35,290 bases of DNA from Desulfobacterales bacterium. GTDB lineage: Bacteria; Desulfobacterota; Desulfobacteria; Desulfobacterales; JAHEIW01. The notes under the pieces were generated by a model, which was given only the letters and a program-made list of their open reading frames with translations, did not search any database and was not told the DNA's origin. Positions within the stretch are counted from its first letter, which is position 1; each line of letters starts with the position of its first letter. Location: contig JAQYWI010000041.1 of assembly GCA_030145015.1 (NCBI GenBank), positions 1 to 35,290 of the forward strand. Reading direction: 5' to 3'. Positions 10,996-19,080 of the stretch are shown here, piece by piece. A program made the position numbers and the translations under genes.

Positions 10996-12399
10996 TTAGG
11001 TCATCTCAGATTTAAAAAGGTCAACCGAGTTAATATGAATATTTAGTAATTCCGAAATCTTGAATTTGGCCCGCATCCCTTTGGGGTCACCTGCAATCGA
11101 GGTAATGACACCGATTCCGCGCACCTGCCTGATTTGCCGCATAATTTCTTCATTCGTCAGGTCGATGATTTCAATTCCCAATTTATCGGCTACATATTGC
11201 TTTGCTTCAGTTATTTTCATTTTTCGGGATAGCTGCATCCAGGCCACCAGATCTCCGGCGGTTCGGATACCACCCATGCCCGCAGCAACAATGTGAGCAA
11301 TGTGCATACCAAAAGGATCACCCACACCAATCTACAAACCATCCGCCTTTCCAATTTGCACCAGCGATTTTGATGCCCGGGTGACACTGTCAATCGGGGG
11401 CGTTTCCATCATGGGCACACCACCGACACCCATCCCAACATTAACATGAATGGGTATATTGGCAACCGCGACAGTTGCTTTTACAAAAGTTACGGTTCTA
11501 GCGACATTCCACGCCACAGATTTCGTTGTGTTTGTACCGATCGCCACTCCAAAAATACGGGTTCCAGCAGCTTCAGCAACTTTGGCCTGTTGGTGAGGAT
11601 ACATACCGGCTAACTGCTTTCCGTTAAAGGTCAGTTCGCCGTGCATTCCCAGTACGAATTCTCCTGAGGCTCCCATGATCACAGGCATATTTGGGGTTAC
11701 CTCTTTTAAATCGGCCATCGCCTGCAGGGCGGCTAAAAAATCAGCATCCCCGGCGGATCCACAGGTATCAAAATTAAGGCCCTCGCATCCGACACTGTTC
11801 AGTTTTTTCCCGACAAACACTAAATCTTCGCGCAGCTGTTCAGCGGCCGCCTCCTGTGTCGCCCGGGCTTCTTTGATCTTTCGCTGTGGCAGCAGATCGG
11901 CCGGATTTGGGTGGGGCCCATCCGGCTGAAAGTAAAGCCCCAAATTTGGCTGGGCGCCATAAAAAAAAGGGGCGGTCGTCAGCATGGATGCAGTGTAATA
12001 TTCATTCATCTCATAATTGATAATGGATTTGACCGGTTTGAAGCTGTAATCGCTATGCCCCAGGGATGTGGTATCCGCGGCACAGGCCCTTTCGTAAGTC
12101 AGGATCGCCTGCAACCGGCTCATGGGAATGCCGATTCCGCCACTATCCTGACCCGCGTAGAAGCTCATCGAACAGCCATCATCGGTCACGATAACCTCTT
12201 GTCCCGGCGCTACACTGACAACCCGAGACGGCTCGGTTATGATATCCAATAACTGCTGCACATCGTCTTCGGTCAACTCGGGAATGTCAGCTCTTGCGGC
12301 GGCATCCCGGGTTCCTGCCTGAATGTCATCTTTAACCTGGCCCGTGGACAAGGAAACCAACTCCCCATCGCCCATTCTTGTGCGAAACCGATCTTTCAT
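10996..12399 (-). CDS. mtbB: Dimethylamine methyltransferase MtbB, pyrrolysine-containing
   Basis: Transfers a methyl group from dimethylamine to a cognate corrinoid protein. Read with one in-frame TAG (11332-11334) as pyrrolysine, the gene encodes 467 aa with Pyl at residue 356; from memory, both the length and the Pyl position match the archaeal MtbB proteins. The flanking sequence is family-typical on both sides: GMGVGGVPMMETPPIDSVTRASKSL before, then ADGL-Pyl-IGVGDPFGMHIAHI and AAGDLV-like GIRTAGDLVAWMQ after. The N-terminus RMGDGELVSLS and the middle GHSDYSFKPVKSIIN also fit. The real stop is TAA. GGAGG lies 13 bp upstream of the ATG. No corrinoid protein is adjacent; mttB is upstream across a 292-bp gap filled mostly by a repeat. 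Confidence 0.93.
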
Positions 12400-12427
12400 C
12401 TGACTGCACTCGCCTCCAAGTTACGAT

Positions 12428-12443
12428 AGATAAGAACTTATCT
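12428..12443. promoter_or_regulatory. Palindrome upstream of mtbB, candidate operator
   Basis: AGATAAG-AA-CTTATCT is a perfect 7-bp inverted repeat centred about 37 bp upstream of the mtbB start codon. It lies outside the adjacent repeat element. It could be an operator or part of a 5' leader structure; no regulator is known. Confidence 0.35.
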
Positions 12444-12495
12444 CAGGTTTATCTTCTAAGACAGAGAAAAAAAGTTCTAACTGCGCTCTATAGTT

Positions 12496-12704
12496 AGAAG
12501 TGCCTAAAATGACTAAAATGAGCTAAAATGCCTAAAGTTGAGGAATTCTACCCGTCGAGAGCTTCCCGTCGAGAGCCTCCCGTCGAGAGCCTCTGGGTCG
12601 AACGACTGGGTCGAACGATCATATTTATAATAAAAGATAGAGCGCAGCGAAACCATAATTTTAGGCATTTTAGATCATTTTTAATTTTAGCTCATTTGTC
12701 ATTG
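12496..12704. repeat. Palindromic repeat, family C, copy 1
   Basis: Arms are built of GACTAAAATG/GCCTAAA units (12496-12540) and their reverse complement (12651-12704). The core at 12551-12620 holds three CCCGTCGAGAGC-type units, then two GGGTCGAACGA units. A second copy lies at 30236-30418 in the opposite orientation with the same core order but only two CCCGTCGAGAGC units. The outer arm overlaps the last codons and stop of mttB, so the MttB C-terminus appears to be formed within the element. Confidence 0.8.
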
Positions 12705-14182
12705 TAGCACCTTTTATCTACACCCAGCTCATCTTCCGTTTCGGCAATAATCGACCGGATTTTCGCGGAAACGTCGTTGAGGAGCGGTTCGGGATTGTGG
12801 CTCTCCAGAATACTTTTTGCTTTTTCGGCGGCCCTCCGGTAAATGTCGGTCCCGCCCGCGGCTTTCCAATCTTCGATACCCTTACGGTCTATCAGTTCCG
12901 GCTGTGATTGGGTTCGCATATGCCGCAAGGTATGCTGATGCGCAAGGAAATTTTTTGCCGGCCCGATTTCTTTAATAACATCTACCGCCAGGGTTTCTTT
13001 ATCAACCCGAAAACCCCTTATGGTATGCTTGATCATCCTGGCAAATTCATTGTCCAGCACCAACTGGGCAAAATCGAAGGTAATTCCGCTCTCAAGCATT
13101 CCCGGCCCATATATCAGATTGGCACCTGCCAATGCGGCCATCAGGCCGGTGAGCGTTTTTTCGTGGCCCATTTGCGTGTCAGATATTTTAGCATCGCTCT
13201 ACCCGCCGGCAACATAACTCGGCAGGGCATAATAACGCGCCAGCCGAGCCACCGCGCCACTAATAATGGCGCATTCAGGCGTACCCACCGAGGCGGTTCC
13301 CAGTTTTAAATCCATCGCTGTTGTCGAGCTGCCGTATATTACCGGGGCACCTTTAGCAACAAGCTGGTTTAGGGTAATTCCCCCTAATACTTCCGCGTTA
13401 TGCGTCACCAATGTACCGGCGAGGCTGACAGGTGCGGTACCTCCCGCCATTGCCATAGACAAAATGTTAATCACCGATCCGGTTCGAGCAGACGCCATGA
13501 TAATTTCACAGCATTCTTTTATGAGCTGCAGCGGACTGACCGGGCAGGTGGTGAATGACAGGATTGGACGTTCTTTTAGTTTCTGCAAACCACCGACGAT
13601 GGCAGCCGCCATCTTGACCAATTTTTTTAATAAAAAACCGTCTCCGGGACCCACACAGCAGTGCTTGGTTGTGTTGGCCAGCATCGCTTCAGCGTTATGA
13701 AGCGGTACAGTTTCCGGCGGCACGTCGCAGGCGCCTACGGCTTTTTCACAAACATCAATATCACTAAGGCAATCAACCACCCTGGCGGCATTGGCAAGAT
13801 CCGCCTTGGTTGGCGTTCTGCGTTCACCGGTATAAGGATCGATTACCTCAATCCCCTCGCTGAAATTCGTGAAATGGACTCGGCCGGCCTCTAAAACCGC
13901 GTCATTTTTGGGATCGCGGCCGGCCAGAATTATTTTCGATGGAGCTGATCGAATGGCGTCATCTACCAGATAAGGCGGAATTTTTACAATTTTATTCTTG
14001 GGATCTATTTCGGCACCGGCACCGTCAAAAACATCAAGCGCTTCCCGGGTTTCGACGAATAAACCCGTTTGCTGCAGTACCTCCAGGGTTGCCAGGTGAA
14101 TCGCGTACAGCTCATCATCCGTCAGTGAGCCGAGACTGAATCCGGAGCTTTGGCTTGTTCTGTTATCTAATTTTGGCTTCAT
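12692..14182 (-). CDS. mttB: Trimethylamine methyltransferase MttB, pyrrolysine-containing
   Basis: Transfers a methyl group from trimethylamine to a corrinoid protein. With one in-frame TAG (13199-13201) read as pyrrolysine, the protein has 496 aa and Pyl at residue 328. From memory, archaeal MttB is about 495 aa with Pyl near 334. The context [28 protein letters not shown] is the hallmark of Pyl-type MttB; non-Pyl relatives (MtgB-like glycine betaine enzymes) have an ordinary residue there. The C-terminal part continues in frame with [21 protein letters not shown]. The true stop is TGA. No good ribosome binding site is seen close to the ATG; repeat B1 occupies the upstream gap. It lies between glyS and mtbB. 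Confidence 0.94.
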
Positions 14183-14206
14183 AAAACAACCGCGTGTCAG
14201 TCTCCT

Positions 14207-14414
14207 GGTTCAAAGGTTAAGCGTTCAAAGGTTCACAGGTTAAATAACAGAATGCAGAGGGCAGATGGCACAGTAAAATAGTTGATTAGTTGAATCGTAA
14301 ATTCGTCAAAGGAATCAATCCATTTTAAACTATTTGACCATTCGACCAATTAACCAATCAACCAAATTCACCGACCAGCAGCCGGAACCTCTGAACCCTG
14401 AACCTCTGAACCTT
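14207..14414. repeat. Palindromic repeat, family B, copy 1
   Basis: The left end is GGTTCAAAGGTTAAGCGTTC-like and the right end AACCTCTGAACCCTGAACC-like, which form terminal inverted repeats. The roughly 105-bp middle (14279-14384) includes TAGTTGATTAGTTGAATCGT and ACTATTTGACCATTCGACC. The same sequence, clearly recognisable along its length, occurs inverted at 17539-17775. The two copies bracket glyQ-glyS. It fills the gap between glyS and mttB; no gene lies inside. Confidence 0.85.
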
Positions 14415-14427
14415 GGAGCCTGGCTCT

Positions 14428-16539
14428 TCAGGCCGATAATTTAGAGAAGTCGGCAAATTTGCTGAACAACGCGGCGATGTGCCCGAGCAGTGCCAGGCGA
14501 TTGCGGCGCACATTGGTATCCTCCGCCAGCACCATGACCCCATCGAAAAATGCATCCACCGGACCGCGCAGCGTTGCAATGTCGAGAAGCGCTTTTTCAA
14601 AAAGCTCATTTTCCATGGCTTCCGAAACCCTTTTTTCAACTTTATTGAAGGCCGCCAAAAGCACCGCTTCGCTCTCATGTTCAAAAAGGCTTTCTTGAAC
14701 CTCACCCGGCTTGCCGCGCTCTTCTAATTTAACCGATTTCTTAATAATATTCCCCACGCGTTTAAAAGCGATTGCCAGGGGCTCAAAATCCGGTTTGGCC
14801 TTGAGCGATTCAAGCGCTTCAAGGCGACTCCATATATTGGGCACATTATCGATTGAGGCTTCAACAACGGCTGTAATGGCATCTTTGGCATACCCTTGAT
14901 CGACCAGCAATTGAATGATGCGATTTTGTAAAAACGTATAAACCTTTTGAGTTAGCGTGTTTAATTCATCGGATCCTTTTAGGTCGAATTGTTGCAGGCT
15001 TTTCCGAATCAGCTTCCTTAGCGAAAATGAAAACCCTTTTTCGTTCATAATTTGAATAATACCGATTCCCTGCCGCCTGAGGGCATAAGGATCGGAAGCC
15101 CCGGTGGGAATAAGTCCGGCACTAAAGCACCCACAGATGGAGTCGATTTTGTCGGCGATGCTTAAGACTGAACCCGTAACGGTGTCCGGCAAGGGACCTC
15201 CGGAATATGTGGGTCGATAGTGCTCCTCGACAGCGGCCGATACGGTGGAGAGCTCGCCGGCAATCTCCGCATAAACTCTTCCCATTACGCCCTGCAGTTT
15301 CGGAAACTCCCCCACTACATGGCTGACGAGGTCCGTTTTGCATAATTTAGCCGCCCGTGAAACCTGGGATTTGAGCTCGTTTTCCTGTTTTTGCCCGAAC
15401 AACCCGATATCCACCACCTTGGCGATGAATTTGCCGATTTTGGCTACACGTTGCGTTTTGTCAAACATGGTACCCAACTGAGCCTGGAATAAAACACCTT
15501 TCAGCTTTTCGACGCGCGTATCATTGGAGACATCCAAATCACTTTGGTAAAAAAATTGGGCATCGGCCAGACGTGCCCGCAGCACACGTTCATGGCCTTT
15601 GGCCACCAGTTTCATATCTCTGGCGATGGTATTATTGACGGCAATAAAATGCGGCAAAAGCTTTTTGGATTTATTAATAACAGCAAAATATTTCTGATGT
15701 TCCCGCATGGCGGTAATCAAAACCTCATCGGGGAGCTCGAGGAATATGTCATCAAATTTCCCCACCACAGCCACCGGATACTCAACCAGGTTGTTAACGA
15801 TGTCTACCAGTTCCTCGTCGGGCAAAATGCTTCCGCCGACTTCCCTGGCGGCTTTTGTGATTTCGTGTTCAACCGCTTTGCGACGAAGATCGAGATCGAC
15901 GACAACCTGAGCGCCCGTTAAGTTTTTGATATAATCATCGGCAGAATCAATTTTTATTTTCCCGGGATGCATAAAAAAATGTCCATGTGAATAACGGCCG
16001 GTATTTATGTTTCCCAGCTTAAATTGAATAACCTTGGAACCCAGCAGTGCCAGGATGGACTGAATCGGTCTTGCAAACGCAATATCCAGATCCGCCCAGC
16101 GCATGGTTTTGGGAAACGGAGTTGCCAATACCGCCTTTGGCAGGATGTCTTTTAGCAACGTCCGGGTCGCCAGGCCTCGCTCCTGCTTTAGCGCGCACAA
16201 ATAGGTACCCTTCTGGGTCTCTTTAGTTGTCAGCTTATCAACTTTAACGCCGGCCTTTTCAGCAAACTTCATAGCCGCCGTTGTTGGTTTACCCGACGCA
16301 TCAAGGCCGATCCTCACCGGAGGACCGGTAAGTTCTATTTTTAAAGGCCGCTGTTTGGCAGCAACCTTTTCAATTTTAACTGCAAGTCGCCTGGGGGTCC
16401 CGTATATCATTGCAGGGCCGTGCTCAATCCGGGCGGCGGTCATTTCTTTCTGCAATGTTGCCGCCAGCGATCTTAAAGCAGGCTTAATGTACCCTGCCGG
16501 GATTTCCTCAGTGCCAATTTCAAGCAATAACGTATCCAT
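14428..16539 (-). CDS. glyS: Glycine--tRNA ligase beta subunit
   Basis: Beta chain of the heterotetrameric bacterial glycyl-tRNA synthetase, which binds tRNA-Gly. It has 703 aa, close to the usual length of about 690. Hallmarks are the N-terminal LLLEIGTEEIPAGYI, TPRRLAV, the MREHQKYFAV motif in the central part, an HD-like segment with LADAQFFYQSDL, and a C-terminal DALR-type anticodon-binding region (VMVLAEDTNVRRNRLALLGHI). The ATG at 16539 is chosen because GAGG sits 5 bp before it; an in-frame GTG at 16545 overlaps that site. It is preceded on the same strand by glyQ. Confidence 0.97.
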   Translation of the reverse strand: MDTLLLEIGTEEIPAGYIKPALRSLAATLQKEMTAARIEHGPAMIYGTPRRLAVKIEKVAAKQRPLKIELTGPPVRIGLDASGKPTTAAMKFAEKAGVKVDKLTTKETQKGTYLCALKQERGLATRTLLKDILPKAVLATPFPKTMRWADLDIAFARPIQSILALLGSKVIQFKLGNINTGRYSHGHFFMHPGKIKIDSADDYIKNLTGAQVVVDLDLRRKAVEHEITKAAREVGGSILPDEELVDIVNNLVEYPVAVVGKFDDIFLELPDEVLITAMREHQKYFAVINKSKKLLPHFIAVNNTIARDMKLVAKGHERVLRARLADAQFFYQSDLDVSNDTRVEKLKGVLFQAQLGTMFDKTQRVAKIGKFIAKVVDIGLFGQKQENELKSQVSRAAKLCKTDLVSHVVGEFPKLQGVMGRVYAEIAGELSTVSAAVEEHYRPTYSGGPLPDTVTGSVLSIADKIDSICGCFSAGLIPTGASDPYALRRQGIGIIQIMNEKGFSFSLRKLIRKSLQQFDLKGSDELNTLTQKVYTFLQNRIIQLLVDQGYAKDAITAVVEASIDNVPNIWSRLEALESLKAKPDFEPLAIAFKRVGNIIKKSVKLEERGKPGEVQESLFEHESEAVLLAAFNKVEKRVSEAMENELFEKALLDIATLRGPVDAFFDGVMVLAEDTNVRRNRLALLGHIAALFSKFADFSKLSA

Positions 16540-16551
16540 ATTCACCTCAGG

Positions 16552-16637
16552 TCTGCGTTGCGCGTTGCGCGTTGCGGGTTACGGGTTAGGAAAAAAACCG
16601 ATCAACAACCCGCGACGCGGAACCCGCGTCACGTAAC
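16552..16637. repeat. Palindromic repeat, family D, copy 1 (GCGTTGCGGGTTACG units)
   Basis: Between glyQ and glyS. The left arm, 16552-16588, repeats GCGTTGC/GGGTTAC; the right arm, about 16606-16637, is its reverse complement (AACCCGCGACGCGG, GTCACGTAAC). It would form a hairpin in the glyQ-glyS transcript. A related element lies at 22041-22140. Confidence 0.65.
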
Positions 16638-16642
16638 TATTA

Positions 16643-17512
16643 TTATTTTTTGAGCAACGGATAACCCATATCTTCACGCTGTTTCAAATATGCCTCTGCG
16701 CTAAGCCGGGCAAGATTTCGGATTCGGGCAATATAGCCGGTCCTTTCAGTAACACTGATGGCTCCCCGCGCATCGAGGAGATTAAAGGTATGGGAACATT
16801 TCAGGCAATACTCATAGGTCGGTAAAACCAGGCCGTTTTCAATTTGGCGTACAGACTCCGCCTCGTATTTTTTGAACAATTCGAATAAAACGGGTACATC
16901 GGCTTTTTCAAAATTATAGGTCGACTGTTCGACTTCCTGTTGGTGATGTATATCCCCGTATTTGATTCCATCATTCCATTGCAAATCATAAACGTTATCG
17001 ACACCTTGAAGATACATGGCAATTCTTTCCAGACCGTAAGTTAGCTCGACCGATATCGGATGCAACTCTATACTTCCGGCCATCTGAAAGTAGGTGAACT
17101 GAGTGATCTCCATTCCATCCAGCCAGACTTCCCATCCCAAGCCGGAAGCACCCAGGGTGGGCGATTCCCAATCATCTTCCACAAAGCGGATATCATGATC
17201 GAGGGGATCGACGCCTAAAACCTTCATGCTCTGAAGGTACTGATTTTGAACATCAAAAGGAGACGGTTTCAATAGGACCTGATACTGGTAGTAATGCTGT
17301 AGCCGATTCGGATTATCCCCGTAACGACCATCGGTCGGTCTCCGGGAAGGTTGAACATAAGCAACATTCCAGGGTTCCGGACCTAACGCCTTTAGGAGCG
17401 TGGCCGGGTGAAATGTTCCGGCGCCGACTTCCAAGTCATAGGGTTGTACCAACACACAGCCCTTGCGCGCCCAAAATTTGTGCAGTTCTAAAATTAAATC
17501 CTGAAAGTACAT
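16643..17512 (-). CDS. glyQ: Glycine--tRNA ligase alpha subunit
   Basis: Catalytic chain of the heterotetrameric glycyl-tRNA synthetase; it activates glycine and is a class II enzyme. It has 289 aa, normal length. Strong family signatures are [62 protein letters not shown] and [15 protein letters not shown]. The ATG at 17512 is preferred over one at 17536: AAAAAGGA lies 8 bp upstream, the protein then begins [14 protein letters not shown] like its relatives, and the earlier ATG abuts repeat B2. It is followed by glyS after a repeat-containing gap. Confidence 0.97.
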   Translation of the reverse strand: MYFQDLILELHKFWARKGCVLVQPYDLEVGAGTFHPATLLKALGPEPWNVAYVQPSRRPTDGRYGDNPNRLQHYYQYQVLLKPSPFDVQNQYLQSMKVLGVDPLDHDIRFVEDDWESPTLGASGLGWEVWLDGMEITQFTYFQMAGSIELHPISVELTYGLERIAMYLQGVDNVYDLQWNDGIKYGDIHHQQEVEQSTYNFEKADVPVLFELFKKYEAESVRQIENGLVLPTYEYCLKCSHTFNLLDARGAISVTERTGYIARIRNLARLSAEAYLKQREDMGYPLLKK

Positions 17513-17538
17513 GGTGGGTTCCTTTTTCTTTCCCATGG

Positions 17539-17775
17539 GGTTCAGAGGTTCAGGGTTCAGCGTTCAAAGGTTCTGGGGTTCAGGGTCCAGAGATTCTGGC
17601 TGCTGGTCGTTGAATTTGGTTGATTCGTTAATTGGTCGAATGGTCAAATAGTTTAAAATGGATGGAATCCTTTGACGAATTGACGATTCAACTAATCAAC
17701 TATTTAACTATGCCATCTGCCCTCTGTCTTCTGTTATTTAACCTCTGAACCTTTGAACGTTGAACCTTTGAACCC
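17539..17775. repeat. Palindromic repeat, family B, copy 2 (inverted)
   Basis: Inverted copy of the element at 14207-14414. Units such as GGTTCAGAGGTTCAGGG occur at its start and AACCTTTGAACGTTGAACC at its end. The middle, read on the minus strand, matches copy 1 with a few substitutions per 20 bases. It is slightly longer because the left arm has more GGTTCA-like units. It fills the gap between the GHMP kinase gene and glyQ. Confidence 0.85.
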
Positions 17776-17794
17776 GGCGATTGACATCTGACAA

Positions 17795-18853
17795 TCAGAC
17801 AACCACCAGTCCTTGCGAATCAATTTTCACGTCCAGCAGTTGACCCTCATTTTCGGTCGAAAGTATGTCTTCCCATACGGGTTTTAGCCTGTCAATATGT
17901 TTAACTTCCCCCAGTGCCCATATACATCCTCCGCCCCCGGCCCCGGTGAATCTGGCACCGCAATTACCCGCTACGGCGGCCTCGACCAATTGGTCCCCAA
18001 TCTCATTTAGCACATCCGGTGTCATTTTTTTTCGAATTCCCGTTTCCGTGTTCATCAATGCCGCGGCCTGTATGTAATTTCGGTCAGATACGGCGTCCAC
18101 AAACTGCCGGGTACACGCAACGATTTCAGACCAAAAATCCCGAAACTTTCCGGATAGAAACTGTTGAACCCAACGGCTGTTGATATCTCTGGATTCATGC
18201 GGCTTTCCGCAATAGGCCAAAAGCAGGTGGCGTTCAAAATCCTTATGCAATTTTTTGGGCAGCACCATCTTTTTTCTGAATTGAGGCTTTTCAACGCTGA
18301 CCGGCCAGATCCAGGCATTTACACCTCCATATATGGCAGCCAGTTGATCCTGAAAGCCACAGGGAACCCCTGCCACGCTTTCCTCCAGTCCATGCGCCAG
18401 AATGGCAGTTTGAGGACGCGTCAGCGGCTTTTTTGAAGCCGATTGCTGCATCAATTTTGAAAATGCGGCAATCAGCGCAACAGCCGCCGCCGACGAGCCT
18501 CCCATGGCACCGCGCGGTGGTGATTGAGATTCAATTTGGACGTGAATATTCCTGGCATTGAAGTAAACTGCAATCGCAAACATCAAGCCCAAGGGATGGT
18601 CAAACGGAGCCCGGTTTATGGGAAATTCGGCACTTTCAAATCCTTTCGAAGAAATTTTAATCAGGTCATCATGAAACGGCAAAAGACGAACACGGGTTCT
18701 AAGGTCCACGGCAATATTAAACGTGCAGGGCGACAGATGCCGCAGCGGATAATAAAAGGTTCGAATGTCCAGCGTACCCCCCATATCAATTCGGCACGGT
18801 GCTGATGCTTCAATCGGGTTTTCTTCAAGGATTTGTTGGAATTTGTTCGCCAT
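17795..18853 (-). CDS. GHMP family sugar kinase
   Basis: Small-molecule kinase of the galactokinase/homoserine/mevalonate/phosphomevalonate family. The 352-aa protein has the ATP-binding GAMGGSSAAAVAL (GGSSAA at 118-123) and the C-terminal glycine loop GARFTGAGGGGCIW. The N-terminus ASAPCRIDMGGTLD resembles the substrate-site start of heptose-phosphate kinases and other sugar kinases (P.R.D..G). The phosphate acceptor is not clear. The second of two adjacent ATGs (18853) lies 5 bp after GGAG and is chosen; a longer in-frame version starting at 18904 would be read from repeat E (IRVRERRRVRF) and is rejected. It sits between recO and glyQ on the same strand. Confidence 0.85.
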   Translation of the reverse strand: MANKFQQILEENPIEASAPCRIDMGGTLDIRTFYYPLRHLSPCTFNIAVDLRTRVRLLPFHDDLIKISSKGFESAEFPINRAPFDHPLGLMFAIAVYFNARNIHVQIESQSPPRGAMGGSSAAAVALIAAFSKLMQQSASKKPLTRPQTAILAHGLEESVAGVPCGFQDQLAAIYGGVNAWIWPVSVEKPQFRKKMVLPKKLHKDFERHLLLAYCGKPHESRDINSRWVQQFLSGKFRDFWSEIVACTRQFVDAVSDRNYIQAAALMNTETGIRKKMTPDVLNEIGDQLVEAAVAGNCGARFTGAGGGGCIWALGEVKHIDRLKPVWEDILSTENEGQLLDVKIDSQGLVVV

Positions 18854-18865
18854 CATAGCTCCAAA

Positions 18866-19046
18866 TCGTACTCGTCGTCGTTCTCGTACTCGGATGTCGT
18901 CCAATGATTATTCTTCAGCCTGCGAATCTCGAGTACGAGGACGATAATTTATCCCCCGAATCGTACTCGTCGTCGTCCTCGTACTCGTACTCGAATTCTG
19001 TCCAATCATACTTCTTCGCCTTGCGACTCTCGAGGACGAGGACGAT
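18866..19046. repeat. Tandem pair of palindromic repeats, family E (TCGTACTCGTCGTCG units)
   Basis: Two direct copies, 18866-18945 and 18961-19046. Each starts with TCGTACTCGTCGTCG, has a TGTCCAAT-A-TTCTTC...GCGA core and ends with a complementary arm CTCGAGTACGAGGACGAT (copy 1) or CTCGAGGACGAGGACGAT (copy 2). Each copy can fold alone. They lie between recO and the GHMP kinase, just upstream of the latter's ribosome binding site. Confidence 0.8.
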
Positions 19047-19080
19047 CATTTTTAGTCGTACGGTGTAATCCGCAATCCAT

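Noticed and set aside
10996..11325. Separate gene or pseudogene fragment for the C-terminal part of mtbB
   Set aside because: It is in the same frame as the upstream part, separated by a single TAG at the family's pyrrolysine site, and completes the expected length.
12692..13171. Separate gene for the C-terminal part of mttB
   Set aside because: Same reasoning: one TAG in the Pyl context, no frameshift, and the full-length product matches the family.
13266..13700. 144-aa open frame on the plus strand
   Set aside because: It is antisense to mttB and shows no family features or ribosome binding site.
18854..18904. N-terminal extension of the GHMP kinase
   Set aside because: It is encoded by repeat E, and a good ribosome binding site precedes the ATG at 18853.
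18866..19046. CRISPR array
   Set aside because: There are only two copies, each internally palindromic and nearly adjacent, without unique spacers of regular length or cas genes.
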